In this document: positions 49,525 through 57,640 of the stretch, piece by piece
How the letters are laid out: every line of letters starts with the position of its first letter
How positions within the stretch are numbered: position 1 is the stretch's first letter
DNA from: Candidatus Avedoeria danica
GTDB lineage: Bacteria; Chloroflexota; Anaerolineae; Epilineales; Epilineaceae
Direction of reading: 5' to 3'
Length of the DNA: 64,000 bases
Assembly: GCA_016703025.1 (NCBI GenBank)
Contig: JADJCV010000004.1
Coordinates: 2,235,501 to 2,299,500, forward strand
Translations under genes and position numbers: made by a program
Notes under the pieces: model-generated
What the model was told of the DNA's origin: nothing
The model's input: the letters and a program-made list of their open reading frames with translations, nothing else
The model's database searches: none

Positions 49525-49980
49525 ATGCAAGATGTGACCCACGCCTGGACGGTGCGCGTGCGCGCCGACGGTCCCGACGATGCGACGGCGCATGCCCGCC
49601 GCCACGTCCTCCGGCTAGGCGCAGCCGCCGGCTTCGACGCCGAGGCCCCCCTGCCGTCCGCCGTCGAGGCGCTGCTCGCCGCCCTCGGCGCCGACCTCCT
49701 CTCGACCTTCGCCGCGACCGCCCGCCGCGCCCGCCTGCCGCACGACGCCCTCGAGGCCGTCCTGCGCTGCACGCTCGACAACCCACTCGTCCACCTCGGC
49801 GTCATCGGCGAGGTGGGCAGCCCACGGATCGCGGCCATCGACGGCACGCTCTACGTCTCGTCCGACGCCGCCGCGCCCGATGTCGAGCGCGCCTGGGCCG
49901 TGACCCGCGCCCGCTCCCCGCTGTACACCACGCTGGAGCGCAGCGTCGCGCTCACCGTCCGCCTCTGCCCGACCCCGTGA
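49525..49980 (+). CDS. OsmC-family protein
   Basis: Protein of 151 aa. SAVEALLAALGADLLSTFAA, the helix RRARLPHDALEAVLRCTLDN, HLGVIGEVGSPRI and the closing RSPLYTTLERSVALTVRL are the OsmC/Ohr fold with two cysteines (RCTLDN and the C-terminal LCPTP). Classical members reduce organic hydroperoxides through two cysteines; these two are placed unusually, so peroxidase activity is uncertain. ATG 49525 is used. The acyl-CoA dehydrogenase gene follows 47 nt later. Confidence 0.8.
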   Translation: MQDVTHAWTVRVRADGPDDATAHARRHVLRLGAAAGFDAEAPLPSAVEALLAALGADLLSTFAATARRARLPHDALEAVLRCTLDNPLVHLGVIGEVGSPRIAAIDGTLYVSSDAAAPDVERAWAVTRARSPLYTTLERSVALTVRLCPTP

Positions 49981-50027
49981 CCCGCCCGCCGGTCGCACGG
50001 CGGCCGGCACCGCACCAGGAGCACCCC

Positions 50028-51182
50028 GTGTACCGTCTGGATGCCGATCAGACCGCCCTTCTCGACCGCGTGCGGACCGTCGCCGACGCCGCCCTCGCCC
50101 CCAACGCCGACGATGTCGACCAGCGCGGCCGCTTCCCGGCCGAGTCCATCCGCGCCCTCGGCGAGGCCGGCCTGCTCGGCCTGACGGTGCCCACCGAGTT
50201 CGGCGGCCTCGGCCAGGGCCCGCGCGTCATGGCCGCCGTGCTCGACGAGCTGGCGCAGCGCTGCGCGTCGACGGCGATGGTCTACCTCATGCACGTCGCG
50301 GGCGTGGCGTACTACGCCGCGCGCCCCGACGTGGCCGGCGACGCCCTGCGCGAGGCGGCGGCCGGACGACACCTGAGCACCCTCGCCTGGAGCGAGAAGG
50401 GGTCGCGCAGCCACTTCTGGGCGCCGATCGGCCAGGCCGTGGCCACGAACGGCCACGTGACGCTGCGTGCCGACAAGTCGTGGGTGACCTCCGCCGGCAT
50501 CGCCGACGGCTACGTCGTCTCGAGCCGCGCGCCGCTGAGCACCGGGCCGCTCGACAGTGCTTTGTATTATGTCAAGAAGGGCGACCCCGGCCTCGCCGTC
50601 AGCGGACCGTGGGTGGCGATGGGCATGCGCGGCAACGCCAGCGCGCCGATGACGCTCGACGGCACGACGATCCCGGCCGATCGCCTCCTGTCCGAGCCCG
50701 GCAAGGGCATGGACGCGATGCTCGGCATCGGCCTGCCGATCTTCGCGATCGGCAACGCCGCCGTCTCGCTCGGGATCGCCGAGTCGGCGGTGGCCGGCAC
50801 GCAGGCGCATCTGACCGGCAAGGGATTCGAGCACCTCGGCACGAAGCTGGCGGACCTGCCGAACCTGCGCGCCCGCCTGGCCAAGATGCGCATCGAGACG
50901 GACCGCGGCCGCGCCCACCTCGGGGCCGTCCTCGACGCCGTCGAGAATCCGGGGCCGACGACGATGCTGATGGTCCTCGAGGCCAAGGCCGCCGCCAGCG
51001 ACACCGCGCTGCACGTGACGGACCTGGCGATGAAGGCGTGCGGCGGCGCCGCGTTCAGCCGCCACCTCAGCATCGAGCGCAACTTCCGCGACGCCCGCGC
51101 CGGCAGCGTCATGGCGCCCACGACGGACGTCCTGCACGATTTCATCGGCAAGGCCCTCTGTGGCATGGAGCTGTTCGCATGA
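50028..51182 (+). CDS. Acyl-CoA dehydrogenase
   Basis: FAD-dependent dehydrogenase of 384 aa with the N-terminal helical domain (FPAESIRALGEAGLLGLTVP, TEFGGLG). The middle beta domain carries SEKGSRSHFWAPIG and LRADKSWVTSAG, and the C-terminal domain GIAESAVAGTQAHL and DLAMKACGGAAFSRHLSIER. The usual catalytic Glu position near the C-terminal motif reads as RNFRDARAGSVMAPTTDVLH, where no obvious Glu base is seen, so the substrate may be atypical. AGGAG lies 6 nt before GTG 50028. The stop overlaps the next gene start (ATGA). Confidence 0.87.
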   Translation: MYRLDADQTALLDRVRTVADAALAPNADDVDQRGRFPAESIRALGEAGLLGLTVPTEFGGLGQGPRVMAAVLDELAQRCASTAMVYLMHVAGVAYYAARPDVAGDALREAAAGRHLSTLAWSEKGSRSHFWAPIGQAVATNGHVTLRADKSWVTSAGIADGYVVSSRAPLSTGPLDSALYYVKKGDPGLAVSGPWVAMGMRGNASAPMTLDGTTIPADRLLSEPGKGMDAMLGIGLPIFAIGNAAVSLGIAESAVAGTQAHLTGKGFEHLGTKLADLPNLRARLAKMRIETDRGRAHLGAVLDAVENPGPTTMLMVLEAKAAASDTALHVTDLAMKACGGAAFSRHLSIERNFRDARAGSVMAPTTDVLHDFIGKALCGMELFA

Positions 51183-52006
51183 CCCCCCTCCGCCCGATCA
51201 TCGTCGGCGCCGTGGCGTACGATCCGAAGGTCGTCACGATCTGGGAGATCATCAAGGCCTACTTCGAGGACCACGGCACCCCGATGGACTTCGTGTTCTA
51301 CAGCAACTACGGCCTGCTCGTAACGGCCCTCCTGGACGGCGACCTCGACATCGCCTGGAACTCGCCGCTGGCCTGGGTCGACGCCGTGCGCCGTACGGGC
51401 GGCACGTGCCGCGCGATCGCGATGCGCGACACGGACCGCGATCGCGTGAGCCACATCGTCGTCCGCGCGGACGGCGACGTGGCGACCCTCGCCGACATGC
51501 GCGGCCGAACGATCGCCGTCGGCGCCGCCGACTCGCCCCAGGCGACGCTCATCCCGCTCGGCCTGCTGGCCGCCAGCGGCCTCGTGCCCGGCCAGGACGT
51601 GACCGTGCTGCGCCACAACGTCCTCGTCGGCAAGCACGGCGACCACGTCGGCGGCGAGCGCGACGCCCTCGACGCGCTGTTGGCGGGCGGCGCGGACGCG
51701 TGTGCGATGCTCGACCTCAACCACGCCGGCTGGACCGCCGATGGGACGCTCGACCCGGCGACGACGCGGATCCTGGCGACGACGCCCCCGTTCGACCACT
51801 GCGTGTTCACGGTGCGGGACGACTTCGACGCGGCGATGGAGCGCGCCTGGCTCGAGACGCTCTTCACGATGGACTACGCCAACCCCGATCACCGCGAGAT
51901 GATGGACCTCGAGGGTCTGAAGGCGTGGCTGCCGGGCCGGACGAGCGGCTTCGGCCCGCTGACGGAGGCGGTCGAGGCGTTCGGGTACTTCGATGCGGAC
52001 CGCTAG
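51179..52006 (+). CDS. PhnD-like periplasmic-binding-fold protein without signal peptide
   Basis: Protein of 275 aa. IIVGAVAYDPKVVTIWEIIK, DFVFYSNYGLLVTALLDGDL, DIAWNSPLAWV, MRGRTIAVGAADSPQAT and LLAGGADACAMLDLNH follow the PhnD/SsuA-like substrate-binding pattern. The N-terminus begins directly with the first beta strand, so no export signal is present, and no permease or ATPase is nearby. Overlap with the acyl-CoA dehydrogenase gene suggests a cytosolic ligand-binding or enzymatic role. TAG at 52004-52006 is part of CTAGTAC, the word that begins the inverted repeats at 31111 and 53564. Confidence 0.8.
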   Translation: MTPLRPIIVGAVAYDPKVVTIWEIIKAYFEDHGTPMDFVFYSNYGLLVTALLDGDLDIAWNSPLAWVDAVRRTGGTCRAIAMRDTDRDRVSHIVVRADGDVATLADMRGRTIAVGAADSPQATLIPLGLLAASGLVPGQDVTVLRHNVLVGKHGDHVGGERDALDALLAGGADACAMLDLNHAGWTADGTLDPATTRILATTPPFDHCVFTVRDDFDAAMERAWLETLFTMDYANPDHREMMDLEGLKAWLPGRTSGFGPLTEAVEAFGYFDADR

Positions 52007-52022
52007 TACCTGTCCGACGCAT

Positions 52023-52063
52023 CGCGGCCGCAACACGGTGGCCTGGCATGGCCACCGGCCGCG
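52023..52063. terminator. Large GC hairpin between the PhnD-like and MetE-like genes
   Basis: Inner stem CGGTGGCC/GGCCACCG (52036-52043 and 52050-52057, loop TGGCAT) and an outer CGCGGC/GCCGCG pairing (52023-52029 with 52058-52063). No T-run follows, so termination is only one possible role. Confidence 0.45.
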
Positions 52064-52134
52064 ACACGCTGACGCAGCACGCGACGTCGCGCCGGCGCGT
52101 CCATCGTCGCGTCGACGTGCGGCCGGGTAGTCGC

Positions 52135-53283
52135 ATGCCGCTCCCACCGCTCCCCGTCACGACCGTCGGCAGCCTTCCGCGCTCGCCCGAGCTGCTGCGC
52201 GCCCTGAAGGCCCGCCGCCGCGGCGACCTCGACCGCGCCGGCTTCGACGCCGTGGCGGACGCCGCCGTGCGCGACGCCGTGGCGCTCCAGACCGCCGCCG
52301 GCATCGACATCGTCACGGACGGCGAGCAGCGGCGGGACAACTTCTACAGCTTCGTCGCCGAGAAGCTCGACGGCGTTCGGGCGATGACGCTCGCCGAGAT
52401 GCTCGACCACGTCGAGGACAAGGCCGGCTTCGAGCGACTCCTGGCCACACTCGACGTCCCGGCGTACGCGATCACGAACCCGACGTGCGTCGGCCGGCTC
52501 GTGGCGCGCGAGCCGCTGGCGGCGGACGAGCTGGCGTTCGTGCGCGGCCTCACCGACGCGCCGGTCAAAGTGCCGCTGCCCGGCCCGTACCTCTTGACCC
52601 GGGCGATGTGGGTGCCCGAGCTGACGGGCAGGGTCTACGCCGACAAGGAGGCGCTGGCCGAGGACGTCGTGGCGCTCCTGCGCGCCGAGGCACTGGCGCT
52701 GGCCGCGGGCGGCGCGGCCGTGGTCCAGTTCGACGAGCCCGTCCTCAGCGAGCTCGTGTTCGGCCGCGGCCAGACACGCACGTTCATGTGCGCCGCCCTG
52801 GCCGCGCGCAGCGATCCCGAAGAGGAGCTCGCGTTCGCCGTCGATCTGATCAACCGCGTCGCAGCCGACCTGCCGGTCCGCACCGCGCTCCACGTCTGCC
52901 GCGGCAACTGGAGCCGCGACGAACGCACCCTCCTCTCCGGCGGCTACGCCCCGCTCCAGCCGACGTTCGACGCGCTCGCCGTCGACGAGCTCGTCCTCGA
53001 GTACGCCACGCCCCGCGCCGGCGCCGTCGTCGACCCGGGCGGCAAAGCGCTCGGCCTCGGCGTCGTCAACCCGCGCACGGACGAGATCGAGGCGGTCGAC
53101 GACATCGTCGCGCGGATCCGAACGGCGCTCGACGTCGTGCCGATCGACCGCCTGTCGATCAACCCCGACTGCGGCTTCGGCACGTTCGCGCTGCGGCCGA
53201 TGAACGACGGCGCGCGGGTGGCGGGCAAGCTGCGGGCGATGGTGGCGGCGGCGCGGGTGGTTCGCGAAGATCCGTTGGGGTGA
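52135..53283 (+). CDS. Core-MetE type cobalamin-independent methionine synthase-like methyltransferase
   Basis: Protein of 382 aa corresponding to the C-terminal catalytic half of MetE. TTVGSLPRSPELLRA is the start; VTDGEQRRDNFYSF, VKVPLPGPYLLTRAMW and VVQFDEPVLSE follow. The zinc ligands lie in ALHVCRGNW (His, Cys) and NPDCGFGTF (Cys). It lacks the N-terminal folate-binding half, as in core-MetE enzymes of anaerobes and archaea that use methylated corrinoid proteins as donors. ATG 52135 is chosen by homology because the frame is open upstream. Confidence 0.87.
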   Translation: MPLPPLPVTTVGSLPRSPELLRALKARRRGDLDRAGFDAVADAAVRDAVALQTAAGIDIVTDGEQRRDNFYSFVAEKLDGVRAMTLAEMLDHVEDKAGFERLLATLDVPAYAITNPTCVGRLVAREPLAADELAFVRGLTDAPVKVPLPGPYLLTRAMWVPELTGRVYADKEALAEDVVALLRAEALALAAGGAAVVQFDEPVLSELVFGRGQTRTFMCAALAARSDPEEELAFAVDLINRVAADLPVRTALHVCRGNWSRDERTLLSGGYAPLQPTFDALAVDELVLEYATPRAGAVVDPGGKALGLGVVNPRTDEIEAVDDIVARIRTALDVVPIDRLSINPDCGFGTFALRPMNDGARVAGKLRAMVAAARVVREDPLG

Positions 53284-53393
53284 TCGCAGGTGCATGCGCG
53301 CGACTGGGTCCACTGGACGGCCAATGCCAATCGCGCTACCCTGCGCCCGTGCGATCAGCAGCACACATCCGCCCATCCCAAGAGGAGAAGTCT

Positions 53394-53567
53394 GTGAAGC
53401 TGTCCGCCCCGACCCAGATCGTGTACCTCATCGCCGCCGTCCTGGCCATCCTCGGCCTGCTGGCCGGCCCGCTCGGCGTCATCGCCGCGCTTGCCGCCTA
53501 CGCCGGCTGGCTGTCGTTTGCCGGATGGGCGGTCCTGGCCATCGGCTGTCTCTTGAAGGGCTTCTAG
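53394..53567 (+). CDS. Small two-helix membrane protein, 57 aa
   Basis: AAGAGGAGAAG immediately before GTG 53394 is one of the best ribosome sites in the window. The product (LSAPTQIVYLIAAVLAILGL..., ending GWAVLAIGCLLKGF) has two hydrophobic helices, residues about 8-28 and 33-53, and resembles small DUF-type inner-membrane proteins. No function can be named. Its TAG stop is supplied by the CTAGTAC element. Confidence 0.7.
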   Translation: MKLSAPTQIVYLIAAVLAILGLLAGPLGVIAALAAYAGWLSFAGWAVLAIGCLLKGF

Positions 53568-53640
53568 TACTCTGTCACTGGACACGCTTCGGATATCCGA
53601 CAGAGGAAGTGGTCCGCAGTCTCCGCAGTGACAGAGTACT
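53564..53640. repeat. CTAGTAC inverted-repeat element (MITE/terminator-like)
   Basis: Perfect 15-bp arms AGTACTCTGTCACTG (53566-53580) and CAGTGACAGAGTACT (53626-53640), 75 bp overall with the outer CT. The left arm matches the 31111 element in 16 of 17 bases. The interior (CGGATATCCGACAGAGG) matches the leader at 21221-21290. It supplies the stop of the 57-aa gene. Confidence 0.85.
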
Positions 53641-53727
53641 GGTCACCGCAGACGAGGGTCTGTGTTCTGCGAGCGGCGGCCGACGAACGGCCATTCGTGC
53701 CTTTTGATTGGTTCAGCTTATCGGATC

Positions 53728-53787
53728 ACAGCAGAAGGGCCGGCCCACTTTGGGTCGGCCCTTCTGCTGTTCGGCGGATGCTATACT
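53728..53787 (+). promoter_or_regulatory. 20-bp hairpin and candidate promoter before the site-2 protease gene
   Basis: Arms ACAGCAGAAGGGCCGGCCCA (53728-53747) and the complementary 53751-53770 pair over 20 bp with one G-U, loop CTT. TATACT at 53782-53787 is a -10 candidate for the protease ATG at 53825. The hairpin occupies the -35 area and may terminate upstream transcripts or act as an operator. Confidence 0.5.
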
Positions 53788-53824
53788 GCCCGTCCCGTCC
53801 CCAACCCCCAAGGCACATCCGTCG

Positions 53825-54466
53825 ATGATCTTCGAGCTCTTCCGCAACCCGATCCAAGGGGTCGCGCTCATCACCGCGCTCGTCATCGGGTTGACGTTCC
53901 ACGAGTACGCGCACGCTTGGTGGGCCAACCATCTCGGTGACGACACGGCGGCGCGCCTTGGCCGGCTGACGCTCAACCCGATCAAGCACCTCGATCCGCT
54001 CGGCTCGCTGATGATGCTCCTCGTCGGCTTCGGCTGGGCCAAGCCCGTGCCGGTGAACGGCTGGCGGCTGACGCGCCAGGGAATGCTGCAAGTGGCCCTG
54101 GCCGGACCGGTCTCCAACATGATCCTGGCGACGATCGCGGCGCTGGGCGCCCGCGCGCTGTCGGCCTCGGACGGCCGCTGGCCGACGTTCGTCGCCTCGT
54201 TCCTCCTCTTCTTCGCGCTGTTGAACCTGTTCCTCGCCTTCTTCAACCTCATCCCCGTCGCGCCGCTCGATGGCTGGAAGGTCCTCATGGGGCTCGTGCC
54301 GGCGAGCCGCGCGGAGTGGCTGGCGCAGTACGAGCGCTACGGGCCCATCGTGCTCCTCATCGTCATCCTGATGGGTCGCAACGGAACGTTCGACATCTTC
54401 AGCTGGCTCGTGCAGGCCCCGGCGCAGTGGATCCTCCGCCTCTTGGCCGGCCCGGCGATCGCCTGA
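53825..54466 (+). CDS. Site-2 protease family protein (M50, RseP-unrelated short form)
   Basis: Membrane zinc protease of 213 aa. The metal site is LTFHEYAHAWWANHLGDDTA with HEYAH as HExxH, and the third ligand is in FNLIPVAPLDGWKVL (Asp). GRLTLNPIKHLDPLGSLMML is typical of the short SpoIVFB-like group lacking PDZ domains. About six membrane helices. A different subfamily from the protease at 12581. Confidence 0.9.
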   Translation: MIFELFRNPIQGVALITALVIGLTFHEYAHAWWANHLGDDTAARLGRLTLNPIKHLDPLGSLMMLLVGFGWAKPVPVNGWRLTRQGMLQVALAGPVSNMILATIAALGARALSASDGRWPTFVASFLLFFALLNLFLAFFNLIPVAPLDGWKVLMGLVPASRAEWLAQYERYGPIVLLIVILMGRNGTFDIFSWLVQAPAQWILRLLAGPAIA

Positions 54467-54482
54467 TCGCCGCCCCGACCCC

Positions 54483-55013
54483 ATGCCCGTACTGACCGCC
54501 GCCCGCTACCGCAACCGCCAGTTCTGGCACGCCCTCGCCGCCCGCCGCCGCCCGATCGACCCCGCACCCGCCCGCGCCGTCCTCCCGCCCGCCCTGTACG
54601 CGCTGTTCGAGCGGATGTCGCCCGAGGACCGCCAGCACGGCCTCGACGTCCTCGGTCGATTGCAGGCGGCCGGGGCGACCGCGCCGCCGCTCCTCCAGGC
54701 CGGGCTGCTGCACGATCTCGGCAAGGCGGAGGCCGGTGTCGGCTTGCCGCACCGCGTCGCGCGCGTCGTGCTCCGTCGCTCCGTACCGCCCGTGTGGCGC
54801 TGGCTGTCCGGCTGCCCGACGGGTTGGCGCCGGCCGTTCTGGGCCGTGGCGAACCATCCGGAGCGCGGGGCCGTTTGGGTGGAGACCGAGGGCGCCGCGC
54901 CGGACGTCGTCGCCCTCATCCGATACCACGAGCGCGAGGCGCCCGATGCCTGGCGCGGCACGCCGCTGACCGCGTGGCACGCGGCGCTGTGCGCGGCGGA
55001 TGCGACGTGCTGA
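54483..55013 (+). CDS. HD-domain phosphohydrolase-like protein
   Basis: Protein of 176 aa. QAGLLHDLGKAEAG gives the HD pair, and RQHGLDVLGRL and RYHEREAPDAW could supply the other histidines of the domain. FWAVANHPERGA is also consistent. Substrate unknown. It starts 16 nt after the protease gene and is followed by tyrA after 15 nt, so the three may form one transcript. Confidence 0.85.
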   Translation: MPVLTAARYRNRQFWHALAARRRPIDPAPARAVLPPALYALFERMSPEDRQHGLDVLGRLQAAGATAPPLLQAGLLHDLGKAEAGVGLPHRVARVVLRRSVPPVWRWLSGCPTGWRRPFWAVANHPERGAVWVETEGAAPDVVALIRYHEREAPDAWRGTPLTAWHAALCAADATC

Positions 55014-55028
55014 GAAGGAGGATGACCC

Positions 55029-56090
55029 ATGGCCCGTGAGCAGCCCCCCGTCATCGCGATCATCGGCCTCGGTCCCGTCGGGACCGCGCTCGGCCGGGCG
55101 CTGGCGCACGTCCGGACGGACTACCGACTGGTGGGACACGACCGCGACGCTGCCCGCGCCAAGGCCGCACTGGCCGCCGGCGCAATCGACGAGGCGCGCT
55201 GGAACCTCGTGGCCGCCGTCGAGGATGCCGACCTGATCGTCCTGACCGAGCCGCTCGATCAGACGCTGCTGACGATCGAGCACATCGCGCCCCACGTCCG
55301 CCCCGGCTCGCTCGTCACGGACACAGCGCCCGTGATGCGCCCCGTGCTCCGCGCCGCCGCCGACCTGCCGGCGGGCGTCTCGTTCATCAGCGGCCACCCG
55401 ATCCTCGCCGGTCGGCTCGTGGCGGCGGACGCGGCGGCTGCGGCGCCGGCAAGCGCGGCGGCCGATGCGACGCCGGTGAACGCCGACGCCGATGGGACGC
55501 CCGGCGCGGGCCGTACGGGGGCGGCGGCGTCACCATTCACCGGCGTCGCCTACTGCATCGTGCCGGCCGCGTCAGCCGACGCGGCGGCCGTCCGCGTGCT
55601 GACGAACCTGATCGACGCAATCGGCGCCGAGCCGTACTTCATCGACGCGGACGAGCACGACGCGCTCGCCACCGCTGTCGACCAGCTGCCCCACCTGGCC
55701 GGCGCCGCCCTGGCGCGCGTCCTCGGCCACAGCCCGTCGGCCACCGACATCGGGCGGCTGATGCCCCCGAGCATGCACACCACGTGGCTGGCCACCGGCC
55801 GCGACGGCGTGGACGCGGCCGCGGCTGCGATGATGGACCGGTCGGCCGTCCTGTCATGGCTGGACGCGCTCGGCCGCGAGCTCGCCGAGCTGCGCGTTCG
55901 CATCGCCGCGGCGGACGCGGCAGCGATCGGCGAATGGCTGACCGAGGCCGACGCTGCGCGTGCGCACCTGGCCCCTGCCAGCCTGGACCGGCGCCAAGGC
56001 GACGGCGTCGACCAGAACGCCGCCTGGAACGACATCGGGTCGGCGAACCCGCTGCGGGGGTTGTTGTTGGGGCGAAGGAAGGGGCGGTAG
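55029..56090 (+). CDS. tyrA: Prephenate dehydrogenase-like protein
   Basis: Protein of 353 aa in the tyrosine branch of aromatic amino-acid synthesis. The Rossmann motif is IIGLGPVGTALGRAL, then DADLIVLTEPLDQT, VTDTAPVMRPVL, FISGHPILAGR (GHP(M/I)xG motif) and ATAVDQLPHLAGAALA. Residues about 138-175 are an Ala-rich insertion (AADAAAAAPASAAADATPVN...) inside the catalytic region, absent in normal TyrA. AGAAGGAGG precedes the ATG. The stop TAG lies in GTAGGGG. The match is good, but specificity (prephenate or arogenate) is not visible. Confidence 0.85.
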   Translation: MAREQPPVIAIIGLGPVGTALGRALAHVRTDYRLVGHDRDAARAKAALAAGAIDEARWNLVAAVEDADLIVLTEPLDQTLLTIEHIAPHVRPGSLVTDTAPVMRPVLRAAADLPAGVSFISGHPILAGRLVAADAAAAAPASAAADATPVNADADGTPGAGRTGAAASPFTGVAYCIVPAASADAAAVRVLTNLIDAIGAEPYFIDADEHDALATAVDQLPHLAGAALARVLGHSPSATDIGRLMPPSMHTTWLATGRDGVDAAAAAMMDRSAVLSWLDALGRELAELRVRIAAADAAAIGEWLTEADAARAHLAPASLDRRQGDGVDQNAAWNDIGSANPLRGLLLGRRKGR

Positions 56091-56212
56091 GGGTAGATAG
56101 GGCAGACAGGGACAGCGCAGGCGATCAACGGCTGAAGCCGTCGATCCTTGCGAACCGTGCGGTCCTTGCGATCCCAGAGTCCACACGACACCGGCACCAC
56201 ACCCCCACGCGG

Positions 56213-56218
56213 TACAAT
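56213..56218 (+). promoter_or_regulatory. Leaderless -10 box of the polysaccharide operon
   Basis: TACAAT 6 nt before GTG 56225, the first gene of a series linked by 1-4 nt overlaps, interrupted once by a 114-nt gap. It is probably the operon promoter; no -35 is evident. Confidence 0.5.
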
Positions 56219-56224
56219 CCCGCC

Positions 56225-57640
56225 GTGACCGCAACCGCCCCACCCCCCGCCCCCTCGTCCTACCGCGTCCTCATGGTCGCCCCGACGTCGTTCTTCGGCG
56301 ACTACGGCTGCCACGTGCGGATTCTCGAGGAGGCCCGCACGCTGCAGGCGATGGGGCACCACGTGCGCATCGTCACGTACCACAACGGCAACGACGTGCC
56401 AGGGCTGACCGTCCAGCGCTGCCTGCCGATCCCGTGGCGGGAGCGCTACGAGGTCGGCTCGTCGCGGCACAAGCTGGCGTTCGACGTCCTGCTGTCCGCG
56501 CGCGTGCTCCAGAGCGCGCTCGCCTTCCGCCCTGACGTGATTCACGGCCACCTGCACGAGGGCGCGCTGATCGGCGGCGCGGTGGCGCGGCTCGTGCGGC
56601 GGCCGATCGTCTTCGACTTCCAGGGCAGCCTTTCGGGCGAGATGGTGGATCACGGCTTCGTCCGCGAGGGCGGCCGCTGGCAGGCGGCCGCACGCTGGCT
56701 CGAGCGGCGGATCGACCACCGGCCGGAAGCGATCGTGACGAGCACGGCTTTCGCCACCGAGCACCTCATCGATGACTTCGATGTGCCGCGCGCGCGGATC
56801 GTCGCCCTGCCGGACTGCGTGAACGCCGCCACGTTCCGCCCCGACGTCCTGACGCCCGCCGAGCGCGCCGCCGCCCGCCGCGCCCTCGGCCTGCCGGAGG
56901 CGGCGCCGATCGTCGTCTACCTCGGCCTGCTGGCGCGCCATCAGGGCACCAACGTCCTGCTCCACGCCGCCCGCAAGGTCATCGACGCACGGCCCGACGT
57001 GCGCTTCCTGGTGATGGGCTACCCCGGCACGGAGTGGTACGCCCGCCGCGCCGAGCAGCTCGGCCTGCACGGGCGCATCCTCTTCACGGGCCGCATCCCG
57101 TACGACCAGGCGCCGGCCCACCTGGCGCTCGGCGACATCGCCGTGGCGCCCAAGATCAGCACGACCGAGGGCAGCGGCAAGCTGCTGAACTACATGGCGA
57201 TGGCGCTCCCGACGGTGACGTTCGACACCCCCGTCAACCGCGAGTACCTGGGCGACGACGGCCTCTTCGCCGCCCCGTTCGCCGACCCCGATGCCTTCGC
57301 CACCCGCATCCTCGACACCTTGGCCGACCCCGCCGGCGCCCGCGCGACGGGCGAACGACTGCGCGCCCGCGCGGTTGAGGGGTATGACTGGGCGCGGGCA
57401 GGAGAAACACTCGTCGACGTCTACCGAAGAGTCGGCGCGGGCGGTCACGGCCAACGCATGGACGCCCATCCCTCGTCTCCCGCTCTCCCCCCCCGCGAAG
57501 CATCCTCCCCCTCCCCCAGACTTGGGGGAGGGGGTCGGGGGGAGAGGGCCTTAGGCCGTCGGGTGGAGAGAGCTGAAGGCCGACGGCCTGAGAGGCCCTC
57601 AGTCCGTCCGTCGAACACACCCTCCTCACCCCCCAAATGA
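56225..57640 (+). CDS. Glycosyltransferase family 4 protein with repeat-encoded C-terminal tail
   Basis: GT-B glycosyltransferase of 471 aa, retaining type by family. N-terminal acceptor domain: VLMVAPTSFFGDYGCHVRIL, VIHGHLHEGALIGG. C-terminal donor domain: PIVVYLGLLARHQGTNVLLH, ILFTGRIPYDQAPAHLALGD, and STTEGSGKLLNYMAMALPTV (the sugar-nucleotide E-x7-E-like region). The enzyme fold ends about residue 410. The last ~60 residues are Ser/Pro/Arg-rich and encoded by the repeat at 57504-57600, so the natural end was probably earlier. It adds a sugar to a cytosolic lipid-linked acceptor. The stop overlaps the permease start (ATGA). Confidence 0.9.
   Translation: MTATAPPPAPSSYRVLMVAPTSFFGDYGCHVRILEEARTLQAMGHHVRIVTYHNGNDVPGLTVQRCLPIPWRERYEVGSSRHKLAFDVLLSARVLQSALAFRPDVIHGHLHEGALIGGAVARLVRRPIVFDFQGSLSGEMVDHGFVREGGRWQAAARWLERRIDHRPEAIVTSTAFATEHLIDDFDVPRARIVALPDCVNAATFRPDVLTPAERAAARRALGLPEAAPIVVYLGLLARHQGTNVLLHAARKVIDARPDVRFLVMGYPGTEWYARRAEQLGLHGRILFTGRIPYDQAPAHLALGDIAVAPKISTTEGSGKLLNYMAMALPTVTFDTPVNREYLGDDGLFAAPFADPDAFATRILDTLADPAGARATGERLRARAVEGYDWARAGETLVDVYRRVGAGGHGQRMDAHPSSPALPPREASSPSPRLGGGGRGERALGRRVERAEGRRPERPSVRPSNTPSSPPK
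57504..57600. repeat. CCTCCCCCTCCCCCAGAC repeat element overlapping the glycosyltransferase 3' end
   Basis: CTCCCCCAGACTTGGGGGAG hairpin, then GGTCGGGGGGAGAGGGCC and a second hairpin of AGGCCGTCGG/CCGACGGCCT. A diverged copy is at about 19069-19150, and a fragment (GGCTCGGGGGGTGAGGGCC) forms the 3' end of the gene ending at 61982. Confidence 0.7.
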
